Notes: a model not told the origin generated them from the sequence alone. DNA of 39,277 bases from Nitrospira sp. SG-bin1 (GCA_002083365.1 LVWS01000029.1:1-39277); one strand, 5' to 3'. Positions 7,107-17,702 are shown, counted from the first letter of the stretch. Numbers and translations: made by a program.

Positions 7107-7638
7107 CAGTAGTACTCTATTTGGATGCCACTCACACACACCTGTGAGAGGAAGGATTGTGTCTTCCGCGTAGAAGATGACTTATTTCGTGTTTGAGAGG
7201 AATTGGTCTAGCACTTAAAAGTCTGGCGGAAATGTGACTCAATTGGCAGGTCACTTTGGAGAAACAGTTCAGATGCCTTAAGAACCGACGATGTCAGCTC
7301 TACTCCTGGAGATGACTCACCGCATTTTCTGAGCCAATAAAGCAGCCCTTTCCCGGTGGATTGGTGACGTGATCGAAGATGCTTCGACCGAAAGGGAGCA
7401 AGCTACAGGCAACCGCTTCACGGAGGAACTCGAATTCCGTAAAGTCTGGAAACTGCCTCGTGGAGACCCTCGCTTTTTCTCACCAGTTTTTAACCCTCCT
7501 ACATCGTCCCAAAATGATGCAGATGGCAGCCTTTAGGCGTCAAAAGGCCTCACGTGCCGCTCCACGGAATGATGCGCTTTTTGCAAGCACTGGAAGCGCA
7601 TTGTCATTATTCGTGGCAGCTCAGCTAAAAGAACATAC

Positions 7639-9678
7639 ATGGCACGATACCAGCAGATTCCTCCCCTTACTTGTCTTGTCCTCGCCCTCATCTTTGTGAT
7701 GATTTCCCCACTTGCCGCTCAGACTGAAAGTCAAAAGAAGGAGCTGACTACGCCATTCGACCACGGTGTTCCCGCCGAACTCCAACTGCTCAAAGAAGAA
7801 GAAACGGTCAGCATCGCCTCGCGCTACGAACAACCGATTTCCCAGGCCCCATCAAATGTCTACGTGATCACCGACGAGGATATTCGGCATTCCGGCGCCA
7901 CAGACCTGCCAACCATTTTGCGCCGTATACCGGGTATCGAGGTCATGCAAGTGACGGGCGCGGACTTCAACGTCAGTATTCGGGGAGACAATCAGTTGAA
8001 CGCCAACAAGTTGCTGGTGATGGTCGACGGACGTTCGATCTATGTCGACATGCAGGGCGGGCTATCTTGGAAGAACATTCCCGTGACGTTGCCGGAAATC
8101 AAACGCATCGAGGTGCTGAAGGGGCCTGCCTCGGTGATGTATGGGTTTAACGCCTTCGACGGGGTCGTCAACATTATCACCAAGTCCCCCCACGAGATGA
8201 CCGGGACAACGGTCCAATTCGGCGGAGGCGAACTCGGCACGATCGCAAGCGCCGCCATCCATGCCGGCACATACGGCAGATTGGGGTATCGTCTGTCGTT
8301 CGGTCATGACCAGAACAACCAATGGCGCAATCGGGACACCTTAGCCTTTCAAAACAATAAGATTCATGTACAGACCGACTATGCGGTGACGGCCGACTCG
8401 AGGATACGGTTCTCCGGGGGATGGGCGGACGCCAACCGCCACGATGGGCCGGTGTTTAACTTACAAACGCCTTCGACTCCGCTCACCCAAAGCTTTGCCG
8501 ACATCAGTTACGAACGCCCCAACTTCTATGCTCGTGGCTGGTGGACACAGAACGATCTGAACGCAGATTTAATCATGCACCGGTTCCTGAACAATCGCCT
8601 TCAAGAGGTCAACCAATTCGGCGAACCGAGCCTGGCCTTTCTGACCAACACCTATAATTTGGAAACTCAGCACAGTCTGGACCTTTGGCCGAACAATCGG
8701 CTTACCTATGGAGCCAACTATCGTCTCAATGCTGTGTCGGGGAATGGAGTGGCCAACACCAGCCAGGAGACCCGCTTCGGACTCTATCTACAAGACGAAT
8801 GGAGATTCACATCTCGACTCAGCCTAATTGCAGGCGTCCGATACGATCTGAACTCCTTCATCAACCCGACAATCAGTCCACGTTTGGCTCTCCTCTTTGC
8901 CATTGCGCCTGAGCACACGCTACGCGCGACGGTATCAGTCGCCTATCGGCCGCCGACGCTCTTCGAGCGTGAGAGCATCGCGCGGTTTATCACGACGCTT
9001 CCACCACCGTTCCCTTCCCCGGGACCATTTCCGCTTATGGGGTCTCAAACACTGAAGCCGGAGCAGATCGTCTCGTACGATCTTGGCTATCAAGGCTGGT
9101 GGTTCAAACACCGCCTGCGGGTGCGAGCTGATCTCTTCTTCAACCATATTTCAGACTTGATCAACTTCGTCACCGTCGGAACGACACGCACGTTTGCCAA
9201 TGGAGGAGTGGCCGACATTTACGGCGGGGAAATGGGGGCCGAATTCCTGGCAACTCAGTGGCTGAGTGGATTCGTGAACGCGTCCTATCAGCAGATCGGG
9301 CAAACATTCGTGGGAGTCGGCCGACGGGGTGGCCCAGCGTGGAAGGTGAACGCCGGATTGCGGGGCGAGTGGGAGAACGGCTTCAATGGCGAGGCGACTG
9401 TGTACTACGTCAGCTCAGCCACCTACCCGGTGATTGAGACGTACCAGCTCTTGGCTTCGTTCGGCGCGACCGTGCCGAATTCTCGTGTGGACGGCTACAC
9501 CCTGTTCAACTTGCGAGGCGCGTATCGCTTCTGGCAACAGAAATCGGCGGGAGGATACCTGCGGGACGCCGAAGTGGCGGTGACCGCTTTTAATGCTTTG
9601 AACGACACACACAAGGAACATCCCTTGGGCGATGTGATCGGGAGCCGCGTTATGGGTTGGCTCACGGTGCGGTATTAG
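7639..9678 (+). CDS. TonB-dependent outer-membrane receptor
   Basis: A complete 679-residue receptor. Residues 1-28 form a signal peptide (hydrophobic LTCLVLALIFVMISPLAAQ). The plug domain (~50-170) shows NVYVITDEDIRHSGATDLP, the LRRIPGIEV motif, VMVDGRSIY and KRIEVLKGPASVMYGFNAFDGVVNI, all standard for TonB receptors. The barrel follows and ends in the aromatic LTVRY. Length is normal for ligand uptake receptors. It is paralogous to the truncated receptor at 1-519. It is followed, in the same orientation, by a periplasmic binding protein, a histidine kinase and an NtrC-type regulator, suggesting that its uptake is coupled to signalling or that the ligand is sensed. The ligand is unknown; a metal chelate, cobalamin or the nearby RiPP are candidates by inference. 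Confidence 0.95.
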   Translation: MARYQQIPPLTCLVLALIFVMISPLAAQTESQKKELTTPFDHGVPAELQLLKEEETVSIASRYEQPISQAPSNVYVITDEDIRHSGATDLPTILRRIPGIEVMQVTGADFNVSIRGDNQLNANKLLVMVDGRSIYVDMQGGLSWKNIPVTLPEIKRIEVLKGPASVMYGFNAFDGVVNIITKSPHEMTGTTVQFGGGELGTIASAAIHAGTYGRLGYRLSFGHDQNNQWRNRDTLAFQNNKIHVQTDYAVTADSRIRFSGGWADANRHDGPVFNLQTPSTPLTQSFADISYERPNFYARGWWTQNDLNADLIMHRFLNNRLQEVNQFGEPSLAFLTNTYNLETQHSLDLWPNNRLTYGANYRLNAVSGNGVANTSQETRFGLYLQDEWRFTSRLSLIAGVRYDLNSFINPTISPRLALLFAIAPEHTLRATVSVAYRPPTLFERESIARFITTLPPPFPSPGPFPLMGSQTLKPEQIVSYDLGYQGWWFKHRLRVRADLFFNHISDLINFVTVGTTRTFANGGVADIYGGEMGAEFLATQWLSGFVNASYQQIGQTFVGVGRRGGPAWKVNAGLRGEWENGFNGEATVYYVSSATYPVIETYQLLASFGATVPNSRVDGYTLFNLRGAYRFWQQKSAGGYLRDAEVAVTAFNALNDTHKEHPLGDVIGSRVMGWLTVRY

Positions 9679-9771
9679 CGCGATTGGAGAAATGTGCTAG
9701 CATGCATTATATTTAGTTACCCTAACTTTATATTGGATCGCGGAGCCCCTGCGCTCTGCTCGACGTCATTC

Positions 9772-10740
9772 ATGATCGCTCGTATTTTAGGAGACCGGGA
9801 ACAGGCATGGGAGCGCTCCTCACGCGCCTGGTTGACATTTCTCGCGGTCATTGCGCTCTTGTACTGTTTCCCCGATCGCGCTCAGGCGGCCGGCATGGAG
9901 ATCGCCATCCTGAAATCGTCCGACTTAAAAGCCTACACGGAAGCCGTCGATGGCTTCAAAACGACGGCGCCCAGCGGCTCCACCTATATTGAATATGACT
10001 TGCGAGGTGACCTCGAACGAGGAAAGCAGCTTGCCCGGAAGATTCGCGCTTCGGACGCTTCCCTGGTGATTGCCGTTGGGCTCAAAGCCGCCCTGGCGGC
10101 AAAGTTGGAGATCGTCGATGTGCCGGTTCTCTACATGATGATTCTCGATCCATTGAAACATCACCTCACGGCCGTCAATATGACGGGCGTCCTACTCGAC
10201 ATTTCAACGGACCGTCAGTTCAAGGTCATGCGTAGATTCCTCCCAGCCCTGCGTCGGATCGGAGTACTCTTCGACCCGGACAAGACGGCGACCAAACTGA
10301 AAGAGGCCGATGCTCACGCCACGAGCCATGACTTCCAATTGCACGGGTTTCCAGTCGGCAATGAGAAGGAGGTTCCCCAGCAACTGCGGATGCTCTTGTC
10401 CGAATCGGAAGCCTTATGGCTGGTTCCGGACTCGACGGTACTCACGGATGAATCGATTCGCTTTATTCTCGAATCCGCGGTGGCCAAACAAGTCCCGGTC
10501 ATCGGTTTTTCACCAGAGTTTACCCGTCTGGGCGCGCTGCTCAGCATGTCGATTGACTATGGCGAAGTCGGCCGTGAAGCCGGCCTCCTCGCCACACGTA
10601 TTCTCAAGGGCGAGTTGCCGCTCCCGCTCAAGCCCGTGTCGGTGCAACGAATCAAGATCACCGTGAATCAGAAGACTGCGCGATATTTAGGTGTCACGAT
10701 TCCCAAAGAGCTCGACAACATGATCGACGAAACCTATTGA
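9772..10740 (+). CDS. ABC transporter substrate-binding-like periplasmic protein
   Basis: Matches the ABC_sub_bind (PF04392-like) family: a two-lobed periplasmic protein with phrases such as RRIGVLFDPDKT, EALWLVPDS, AKQVPVIGFSPEF and the late YGEVGREAGLLATRILKG. ATG 9772 puts a signal peptide in place (WLTFLAVIALLYCFPDRAQA, cleavage near residue 40). The longer frame from GTG 9694 would add an implausible N-terminus. No permease or ATPase gene is nearby, and the next gene is a histidine kinase whose start touches this gene's stop. Orphan proteins of this type beside sensor kinases are generally thought to act as ligand-sensing partners, and that is the likely role here. The ligand is unknown. 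Confidence 0.85.
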   Translation: MIARILGDREQAWERSSRAWLTFLAVIALLYCFPDRAQAAGMEIAILKSSDLKAYTEAVDGFKTTAPSGSTYIEYDLRGDLERGKQLARKIRASDASLVIAVGLKAALAAKLEIVDVPVLYMMILDPLKHHLTAVNMTGVLLDISTDRQFKVMRRFLPALRRIGVLFDPDKTATKLKEADAHATSHDFQLHGFPVGNEKEVPQQLRMLLSESEALWLVPDSTVLTDESIRFILESAVAKQVPVIGFSPEFTRLGALLSMSIDYGEVGREAGLLATRILKGELPLPLKPVSVQRIKITVNQKTARYLGVTIPKELDNMIDETY

Positions 10741-13089
10741 GTGGACCGTTCCATGGACACTTCGGACCTTACGGCGGGACAGGACCTAGGGTTACAACCG
10801 ACGACGCGGTTCTTCGGGCTGCGCGTGAAGTTTGTGATCCTGTTCAGCCTCATTCTCATCGTGACCTGTTCGTCCTTGAGCTGGTATTTCATCGAAACAC
10901 GGCGTCAAGCCATGACCGACACGCTGGAAGAACTCGGTACGATCTTGCTGACCAATACCGTGCGGAACGATCATTTTAGGATTGCGGGTGTCGTGCTGGA
11001 GGATCGCGTCACGCTCGATCAATTCGTGCAGAGCCTCATGGCCATCAATCACGTCGTCTATGTGGTCATCGCCACGTCCGACGGCCGCATCCTGGACCGG
11101 CAGAGTAAGCGCGTACAGAAACCGTCCAAGAGATCTCCTCAATCAGCGTCACAGCCGATCTATCCCCATGATGAACTCTCGGAATCACTACTGCAAACTG
11201 CGCTGACTGCTCCCCTCATAACCAAGTTCGTATTTTCATCGGAGCAGACTCTCATTCCTCAGGACGCATCGTCGGACTGGCTCCTTCGCTTTCTTCTAAG
11301 AAAGGAAACCTTGTATGATTTTGCCATGCCCGTCCTTCGGGACTCTTCGACGGAGACGGCCCTGCCTCGGTTGTCGGTCGAACTAGAAGAGAAAAGTCTC
11401 CCGCTGCCGACGGACAATTCTCCGGTGGTTGGTTTCGTACGTATCGGAATTACGGACGTGCAGGCCAAGGAGGCCTTATTGGTCATCGTCCGCAATGTAT
11501 CGTTCCTCACGGCACTCATCATTGTGGCCGGCATTCTCAGTGCGCTTCTGCTCACATCCCGTATTACGACGCCGTTACGAAGTCTCGCTTATGCCGCCAG
11601 ACAACTCGCAAAAGGGAACGATGCGGTGGCTCCGCTGGGTACATCCTCCAACGATGAGGTCGGCGAATTGACACAGGTGTTCAACGCGATGACCAAGTCC
11701 CTCCATGAGCGCAATCAAGCCATTACCATCAATCTTAATACGATCAGGCGGCAGATCAGGCAACTGACCACGGTGCATCAGGCCAGTGCCGCAGTGGCCA
11801 GCGCCAATATGCTCGACATGGACCGGCTCCTTGACACGCTGCTCCAACTGCTCTCAGAGAATCTTGGCTTTTCCAGGATGGCGGTCGTCCTGTACCACCC
11901 GGAGCAACGCTGCTGTTCGGTGGCCCACATTATTGGCGTTTCATCGGAAATTGTAGAGGCGGCGCGCCGGGTTGAGATCCCGGTCCACGAGGGCAGCACG
12001 ACGGCCGATCTCCTTATTCATGGGAAGCCATTACTGATCCACGACATCGAAACCGTCGTGGAACGCTTACACCCTCCGGTACTGGAATTGCTGCGTCGTT
12101 CCGGCACCCGGTCGGTCGTTTGCGCGCCACTGCAGAGTCATGCCAAAATTCTCGGCTACCTGGCCGGTAGTCGAGGCTCGCAGCCGTGCAGCGACGAGGA
12201 TCTCCATATCCTCGTCACCATCGCCGGCCACGTCGCGGCAGCTATCGACAATGCCAAAGCATACTCCGAACTCGCCGAGCTGACCCAGTATCTCGAAGAG
12301 CGCATTGTGCAACGGACAGAGGAGTTATCTCATGCCAACGCACAACTTCAAGAACATGATCGTCGCCGGACGACATTCCTCTCCGTCGTCTCCCATGAGC
12401 TCCGGACACCCATGACGGCGATCCGAAGTTTTGCCGAAAACATGTTGGACGGTGTGACAGGGCCGTTGACCGAACTGCAACATACTTACCTCACCCGCAT
12501 CCAACACAATGTCTCCCGGCTCGGGAGAATCATCGTGCAACTGCTCGATTGGTCGCGGCTCGACACCAAGCAAATCCAGCTTCGTTTTGAAGCGATCAAC
12601 ATCCACCAAGTTGCAATGATCGTCGCGGATAGCCTACAAATGGTTGCTTCCGAGAAGAACGTGTCCCTCACGATAGTCCCGATTGAGTCCCTTCCTCCGG
12701 TACATGGCGATCGCGACAAATTGGAGCAAATTCTTTGGAATCTCATCGGAAACGCAATCAAATTCACGCCGTCCGGCGGCTGCGTGACCGTGGAGTTTTG
12801 CGTGTCCAACCCAAGTTTCGTGCAAACATGCGTCTCCGATACAGGCTGTGGGATCGACGCAACTCATTTGTCGAACATATTCGATGAATTTTCCCGAGTA
12901 CCATCGGCGATGCCTGCGTCACAAGGCGCTCAACTGGGTTTGTGTATCACCAAGACATTGGTCACGATGCATCGTGGGCAGATATGGGTTGAGAGCCAAC
13001 CGGAAGCCGGATCACGCTTTTACTTTACGCTGCCGGTCGTGGAGGCACACGATGAATCGAGCCGAAAACATAACGAGCTCTTGGCCTGA
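10741..13089 (+). CDS. membrane sensor histidine kinase (HAMP-GAF-HisKA-HATPase)
   Basis: A 782-residue kinase. TM1 is at about residues 29-51 (VKFVILFSLILIVTCSSLSWYF), followed by a ~200-residue periplasmic sensor region and TM2 at ~252-272. HAMP is at ~272-325 and GAF at ~357-505. The dimerisation domain has the phospho-acceptor His552 in SVVSHELRTPM, and the ATPase has the N-box WNLIGNAIKFTP (~660) and DTGCGID. GTG 10741 abuts the upstream stop (TGAGTG), a coupled arrangement; ATG 10753 is an alternative. The partner is almost certainly the sigma-54 regulator 50 bases downstream. The periplasmic region may read the upstream binding protein. In the catalytic region I see no missing essential residue. 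Confidence 0.95.
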   Translation: MDRSMDTSDLTAGQDLGLQPTTRFFGLRVKFVILFSLILIVTCSSLSWYFIETRRQAMTDTLEELGTILLTNTVRNDHFRIAGVVLEDRVTLDQFVQSLMAINHVVYVVIATSDGRILDRQSKRVQKPSKRSPQSASQPIYPHDELSESLLQTALTAPLITKFVFSSEQTLIPQDASSDWLLRFLLRKETLYDFAMPVLRDSSTETALPRLSVELEEKSLPLPTDNSPVVGFVRIGITDVQAKEALLVIVRNVSFLTALIIVAGILSALLLTSRITTPLRSLAYAARQLAKGNDAVAPLGTSSNDEVGELTQVFNAMTKSLHERNQAITINLNTIRRQIRQLTTVHQASAAVASANMLDMDRLLDTLLQLLSENLGFSRMAVVLYHPEQRCCSVAHIIGVSSEIVEAARRVEIPVHEGSTTADLLIHGKPLLIHDIETVVERLHPPVLELLRRSGTRSVVCAPLQSHAKILGYLAGSRGSQPCSDEDLHILVTIAGHVAAAIDNAKAYSELAELTQYLEERIVQRTEELSHANAQLQEHDRRRTTFLSVVSHELRTPMTAIRSFAENMLDGVTGPLTELQHTYLTRIQHNVSRLGRIIVQLLDWSRLDTKQIQLRFEAINIHQVAMIVADSLQMVASEKNVSLTIVPIESLPPVHGDRDKLEQILWNLIGNAIKFTPSGGCVTVEFCVSNPSFVQTCVSDTGCGIDATHLSNIFDEFSRVPSAMPASQGAQLGLCITKTLVTMHRGQIWVESQPEAGSRFYFTLPVVEAHDESSRKHNELLA

Positions 13090-13139
13090 AGAATGGTGCA
13101 TGAAGGGAATCGGGGGTATCCAGAAAGGAGAGACATTCC

Positions 13140-14588
<1,449 letters not shown>

Positions 14589-14707
14589 AGGCGTGGGCGG
14601 CACTCCTGAAATGGTTTTCGCCTCCTAGTTGGTCTGTCAGAACAGGCTTGCACAGCCCTCGACTGTCCATTTTCCCCATATCCCCGCATCCAATATGATC
14701 CAGCCGG

Positions 14708-14723
14708 GAATCCGTTCGGATTC
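14708..14723. repeat. perfect palindrome GAATCCG-TT-CGGATTC
   Basis: Seven-base arms separated by two bases lie in the 340-base gap after the response regulator, before the micro-ORFs. It could be an operator for a dimeric regulator or a stem of a transcription terminator; no T-tract follows. Nothing else gene-like is seen in 14589-14932. Confidence 0.4.
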
Positions 14724-14730
14724 AGGTGTG

Positions 14731-14743
14731 TGCCGTCACGGCA
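14731..14743. repeat. second small palindrome TGCCG-TCA-CGGCA
   Basis: Five-base arms around a 3-base centre begin eight bases after the palindrome at 14708-14723. Together they form a compact symmetric block that may be a regulatory site or a structured 3' end. Confidence 0.3.
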
Positions 14744-14932
14744 TCCGTCCACCCGCACGATTGCTGTAAATACCATACGTTACGGTGTCGACTGAGTGTG
14801 GTGTAAGAAATGCTAAGTCCTTGTCATGAAGGTACTTCGACGTCGAAACTGAATCCATTATGGGATGTTCAATGCATCCGTCATCTCCATACAAGGAATC
14901 CTGATGGGGATACAGAAAGGAAGGGTACGAAT

Positions 14933-15022
14933 ATGATGAGCGATGAGATGGCTCTGTTGACGATCTCGGGCGCGATCGTTTTCGCAGTGATGATGTTGGC
15001 GATGCTTATGCGCGAGACATGA
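14933..15022 (+). CDS. 29-residue single-pass membrane peptide
   Basis: The ORF from ATG 14933 encodes a short acidic start (MMSDEM), a continuous hydrophobic segment (ALLTISGAIVFAVMMLAML) and a charged end (MRET). It is preceded by a purine-rich AAAGGAAGG site about ten bases upstream. The stop overlaps the next tiny ORF as ATGA. It resembles small membrane subunits or regulators of larger complexes, but I recognise no family. The ATG at 14936 is an alternative start. Confidence 0.5.
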   Translation: MMSDEMALLTISGAIVFAVMMLAMLMRET

Positions 15023-15099
15023 ACCGTAAAGAAGCCAATGACCGGATGAGCGCGATGTTGAAGCCGATCTCGATCGTGGCATGGATTATAGAGGTATAG
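15019..15099 (+). CDS. 26-residue ORF coupled to upstream membrane peptide
   Basis: The ATG overlaps the preceding stop (ATGA), the classic geometry for translational re-initiation. The product begins MNRKEANDRM and ends in a hydrophobic PISIVAWIIEV segment. No family is recognised. It may be a real coupled peptide or a chance frame. Confidence 0.3.
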   Translation: MNRKEANDRMSAMLKPISIVAWIIEV

Positions 15100-15205
15100 C
15101 CGGACCGTCGACATACGATCGGCACACACTCTCGGAGCGGTTCACTTCGATCTCGCGCGGCAAGCCATTGCGACACATTCCTATTATGAAAGGAGGTGAG
15201 CCACC

Positions 15206-15298
15206 ATGGTGATGGTGATCGTTGAAGTACTGTTGATCAGTGCGGTCGTAGGAGTGATGTACAAAGCGCTTGCCCCGGGCCGCGAGGAATCGGAATGA
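15206..15298 (+). CDS. 30-residue single-pass membrane peptide with very strong RBS
   Basis: AAAGGAGGTGA, a near-perfect complement of the 16S 3' end, lies six bases before ATG 15206, which makes translation likely. The peptide has a hydrophobic helix (MVIVEVLLISAVVGVMY) and a charged C-terminus (APGREESE). Its size and form match the upstream 29-residue peptide, and its stop also overlaps another tiny ORF (ATGA). Function unknown. Confidence 0.6.
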   Translation: MVMVIVEVLLISAVVGVMYKALAPGREESE

Positions 15299-15405
15299 AG
15301 AGACACATACCGATAGGCTCGATAGGTGAGAAACGAGCAGGAGGCGAGCCGGGATGGTTCTATTACCTTGCCGGCTCGCGCCCAACAGCTCCATCGGCGG
15401 TGTGA
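15295..15405 (+). CDS. 36-residue ORF overlapping the upstream membrane peptide
   Basis: The start codon overlaps the previous stop as ATGA. The product begins MKRHIPIGSIGEKRAGG and includes WFYYLAGSRP; it has no recognisable domain. It repeats the pair pattern seen at 14933-15099. A different-frame 43-codon ORF at 15354-15485, with AGGAGG upstream, overlaps its end, so which frame is used here is unclear. Confidence 0.3.
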   Translation: MKRHIPIGSIGEKRAGGEPGWFYYLAGSRPTAPSAV

Positions 15406-15664
15406 TCGTTCTTATTGCCTTAGAGGTTACGTCTGGGGGCTTATCCACCAGCATTCACTCCGACACAGCCATGAAGAAGCGGTGATACGAGCCAGCAGGT
15501 CGGGAATGAGAGAAGTTACCGGAGGTGTTTCTCCCGTCGCTTCACTTCAATGGAAAAGAAGACTCCGGAGCGAGTGCTCTGTAAGATCACTTGTGGTTTC
15601 TATCCGCGCGCATAATAATTACATTACAACGATAAAGAGCCCACGGCACGCACGAAGTGCGGTT

Positions 15665-15685
15665 TGGTCGGGGCGAGAGGATTTG
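15665..15685 (-). repeat. duplicated 3' end of tRNA-Pro (att-like or REP-like repeat)
   Basis: These 21 bases are identical to 15801-15821, the 3' end of tRNA-Pro including CCA, 136 bases away in direct orientation. An inverted 14-base part of the same sequence (TTCAAATCCTCTCG) occurs at 15763-15776. The remaining sequence between 15406 and 15800 shows no confident gene. Duplicated tRNA 3' ends typically arise from integrase-mediated insertion, or as tRNA-derived repeats. Confidence 0.7.
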
Positions 15686-15800
15686 GCCTCCGGCCCGGCG
15701 TCTTCGCTGACGGTCGCACAAGAACTGCGATCTTTTCCTCCTAACCGTCGGCGCTCCGTCGCTTCAAATCCTCTCGACGGTCTATTGGATTTTCACATTA

Positions 15801-15877
<77 letters not shown>

Positions 15878-16007
15878 ACGGCTTGTCGCCTTCACATTCT
15901 TGGTGAGGTAACTCCACGATCAACAGATCCATGTATAACATATACAAGAACGGCCTGATTCCTGTCCAGGCAACATCCACCACGGATCATGTGCCAGCGC
16001 GCAAGGT

Positions 16008-16634
16008 TCAGCACTTCCTAGTGGTCAATGGTCGAAGAATGTCGGCCATGGATCGAAATGCCTTGGCTCGATGACTGATACGGTTCTTTTCTTCCGTCGT
16101 CAACTCCGCCAACGTACGACCGAGCTCCGGAACGAAAAACACGGGATCGTAACCGAATCCTCTCGATCCTGCACATGTCTCAGCAATGGCACCAGTGAGA
16201 GTTCCTGTAGAGATTCGGCACTGTCCTTCGGGCATCGCCAAGGCGGCGACTGTTATAAAGCGGGCGGTTCGCTTGCCTGACGGCACACCGTCCAACTCCT
16301 TGAGCAACTTTCTGCAGTTGTCTTCGTACGTCGCACCTTCTCCCGCGTATCGGGCCGCGAAGACACCAGGCCTTCCGCCCAACGCATCGACTTCAAGCCC
16401 CGTGTCATCCGCGACAGCCGGAAGGCCTGTCGCAAAGGCGATTTCCCGTGCCTTTTTGAGCGCGTTGGCTTCACAAGTCATGCCGTCTTCCTCGATTTCC
16501 GGGGCGGTGGGGAATTCGGCCAGAGTACGAATGCGGATCTTCAGATCTCCGAGAAGAGCGGTGAGCTCCCTGACTTTATCCGAATTTCGAGTCGCCAGGA
16601 GGATTTCGTTAATCGGACCCTCAATCGAGTGCAC
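16008..16634 (-). CDS. rdgB: XTP/dITP pyrophosphatase (HAM1/RdgB family)
   Basis: A 208-residue house-cleaning nucleotidase hydrolysing ITP, dITP and XTP to monophosphates and pyrophosphate, which keeps deaminated purines out of DNA and RNA. Family motifs are LLATRNSDKVREL at the N-terminus (substrate loop), the catalytic-metal region AVADDTGLEVDALGG, then GVFAARYAG and GFGYDPVF, with SHRAKAF near the end. Length is normal for the family. Its start lies 14 bases inside the end of rph, a common rph-rdgB operon arrangement implying coupled translation. Confidence 0.95.
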   Translation of the reverse strand: MHSIEGPINEILLATRNSDKVRELTALLGDLKIRIRTLAEFPTAPEIEEDGMTCEANALKKAREIAFATGLPAVADDTGLEVDALGGRPGVFAARYAGEGATYEDNCRKLLKELDGVPSGKRTARFITVAALAMPEGQCRISTGTLTGAIAETCAGSRGFGYDPVFFVPELGRTLAELTTEEKNRISHRAKAFRSMADILRPLTTRKC

Positions 16635-17364
16635 CGATCAGCTCTTTCTGAAGGGCGGTCAGTCGCTGGATCGCCTGCCAGCCGAGGTTCAGAAACTCGT
16701 CCATATCTTGCTTCGCAAACGGTGTCCGCTCCGCCGTCCCCTGGACCTCGACATACCGGCCCCGACCGGTCATCACTACATTCATATCCACTTCCGCCAT
16801 CGAATCCTCGGTGTAGGCGAGATCCACCATCACTTCTCCGCCGACCTTTCCCACGCTGATGGCCGCCAAATAGTCTATCAGGGGAATCTTTTTCAAAAGA
16901 TCCTTTTTTTTCAGTACGGCGCAGGCGTCGGCCAATGCGATAAAGGCACCGGTGATCGATGCGGTTCGGGTGCCTCCATCCGCTTGAATCACATCACAAT
17001 CGATCCAAATGGTCCGTTCTCCCAATTGAGACATATCGGTCACGGACCGGAGAGCACGTCCGACAAGTCGTTGGATCTCCAGGGTTCGTCCGCCTTGCTT
17101 TCCCTTCACCGCTTCCCGAGGCGACCGCTCATGGGTTGCCCGCGGTAACATCGCATATTCCGCCGTGACCCATCCGGTCCCCTTTCCCTTCAGGAAGGGC
17201 GGCACCTTTTCCTCAACCGAGGCCGTACAAATGACCTTCGTATCTCCCATTTCAATCAGCACCGCCCCTTCCGCATGTTTGATGAAGTTGCGTGTCACTT
17301 TCACGGGGCGGACCTGATCTCTGCGACGCCCATCGAAACGAACCAACCCGGAAATCCCGCTCAT
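16621..17364 (-). CDS. rph: ribonuclease PH
   Basis: A 247-residue phosphorolytic 3'-5' exoribonuclease that trims tRNA 3' tails. Hallmarks are the N-terminal RRRDQVRPVKVTRNF, GWVTAEYAMLPRATHERSPRE, the conserved RTLEIQRLVGRALRSV and the ERTIWIDCDVIQADGGTRTASITGA phosphate-binding and catalytic region. Length matches the family (~240). A GAGGAAAGG purine stretch lies upstream of the ATG at 17364. It is the first gene of the rph-rdgB pair, and the next gene upstream is divergent. Confidence 0.97.
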   Translation of the reverse strand: MSGISGLVRFDGRRRDQVRPVKVTRNFIKHAEGAVLIEMGDTKVICTASVEEKVPPFLKGKGTGWVTAEYAMLPRATHERSPREAVKGKQGGRTLEIQRLVGRALRSVTDMSQLGERTIWIDCDVIQADGGTRTASITGAFIALADACAVLKKKDLLKKIPLIDYLAAISVGKVGGEVMVDLAYTEDSMAEVDMNVVMTGRGRYVEVQGTAERTPFAKQDMDEFLNLGWQAIQRLTALQKELIGALD

Positions 17365-17702
17365 GCCTTGCGCCTTTCCTCGATAGTTGAATCGGAATTA
17401 TAGTTGAAGGTCCTAAGAAAGCGCAAACCTGTGGCAGACCGACCATCGCCAGTAAATTGACGGATCCGACCATTCGGCCCCTCTTTTTTATCATTACCAT
17501 TTGTACAATCCAGTCGCTCACCTATGGAGAATTCTGTACATCACCTCGCATATGGAACCTTTTCAAGACGGCGCATGCATAGGGTCATGATGGAAGCAGC
17601 CAAATCGTAACGCCTTTCCAGTTGCGAAGATTCAAAACTTTTTTCTTTTTACATGGCGACCGAGCTCCAATCGGAAAATTGAAACGAAACCTGAAAAATG
17701 TA

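Larger units (their letters stand above)
6639..7638. other. 1 kb gene-poor, AT-rich gap with mobile-element debris
   Basis: No convincing full-length gene is present between the peptidase and the TonB receptor. It holds an IS481-type transposase remnant (6810-6872), an open minus-strand frame around 6960-7139, and a small hairpin CTCACA/TGTGAG (7131-7148). A plus-strand frame at 7379-7699 runs into the receptor gene and lacks family features. The stretch reads as a decayed junction of the accessory block. Confidence 0.6.

Noticed and set aside
7379..7699. 106-residue plus-strand ORF before the TonB receptor
   Set aside because: No family features, no ribosome site, and it overlaps the signal peptide of the well-supported receptor gene.
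16186..17148. 320-residue plus-strand ORF
   Set aside because: It lies wholly antisense to rdgB and rph, which are unambiguous; its composition is that of a shadow frame.
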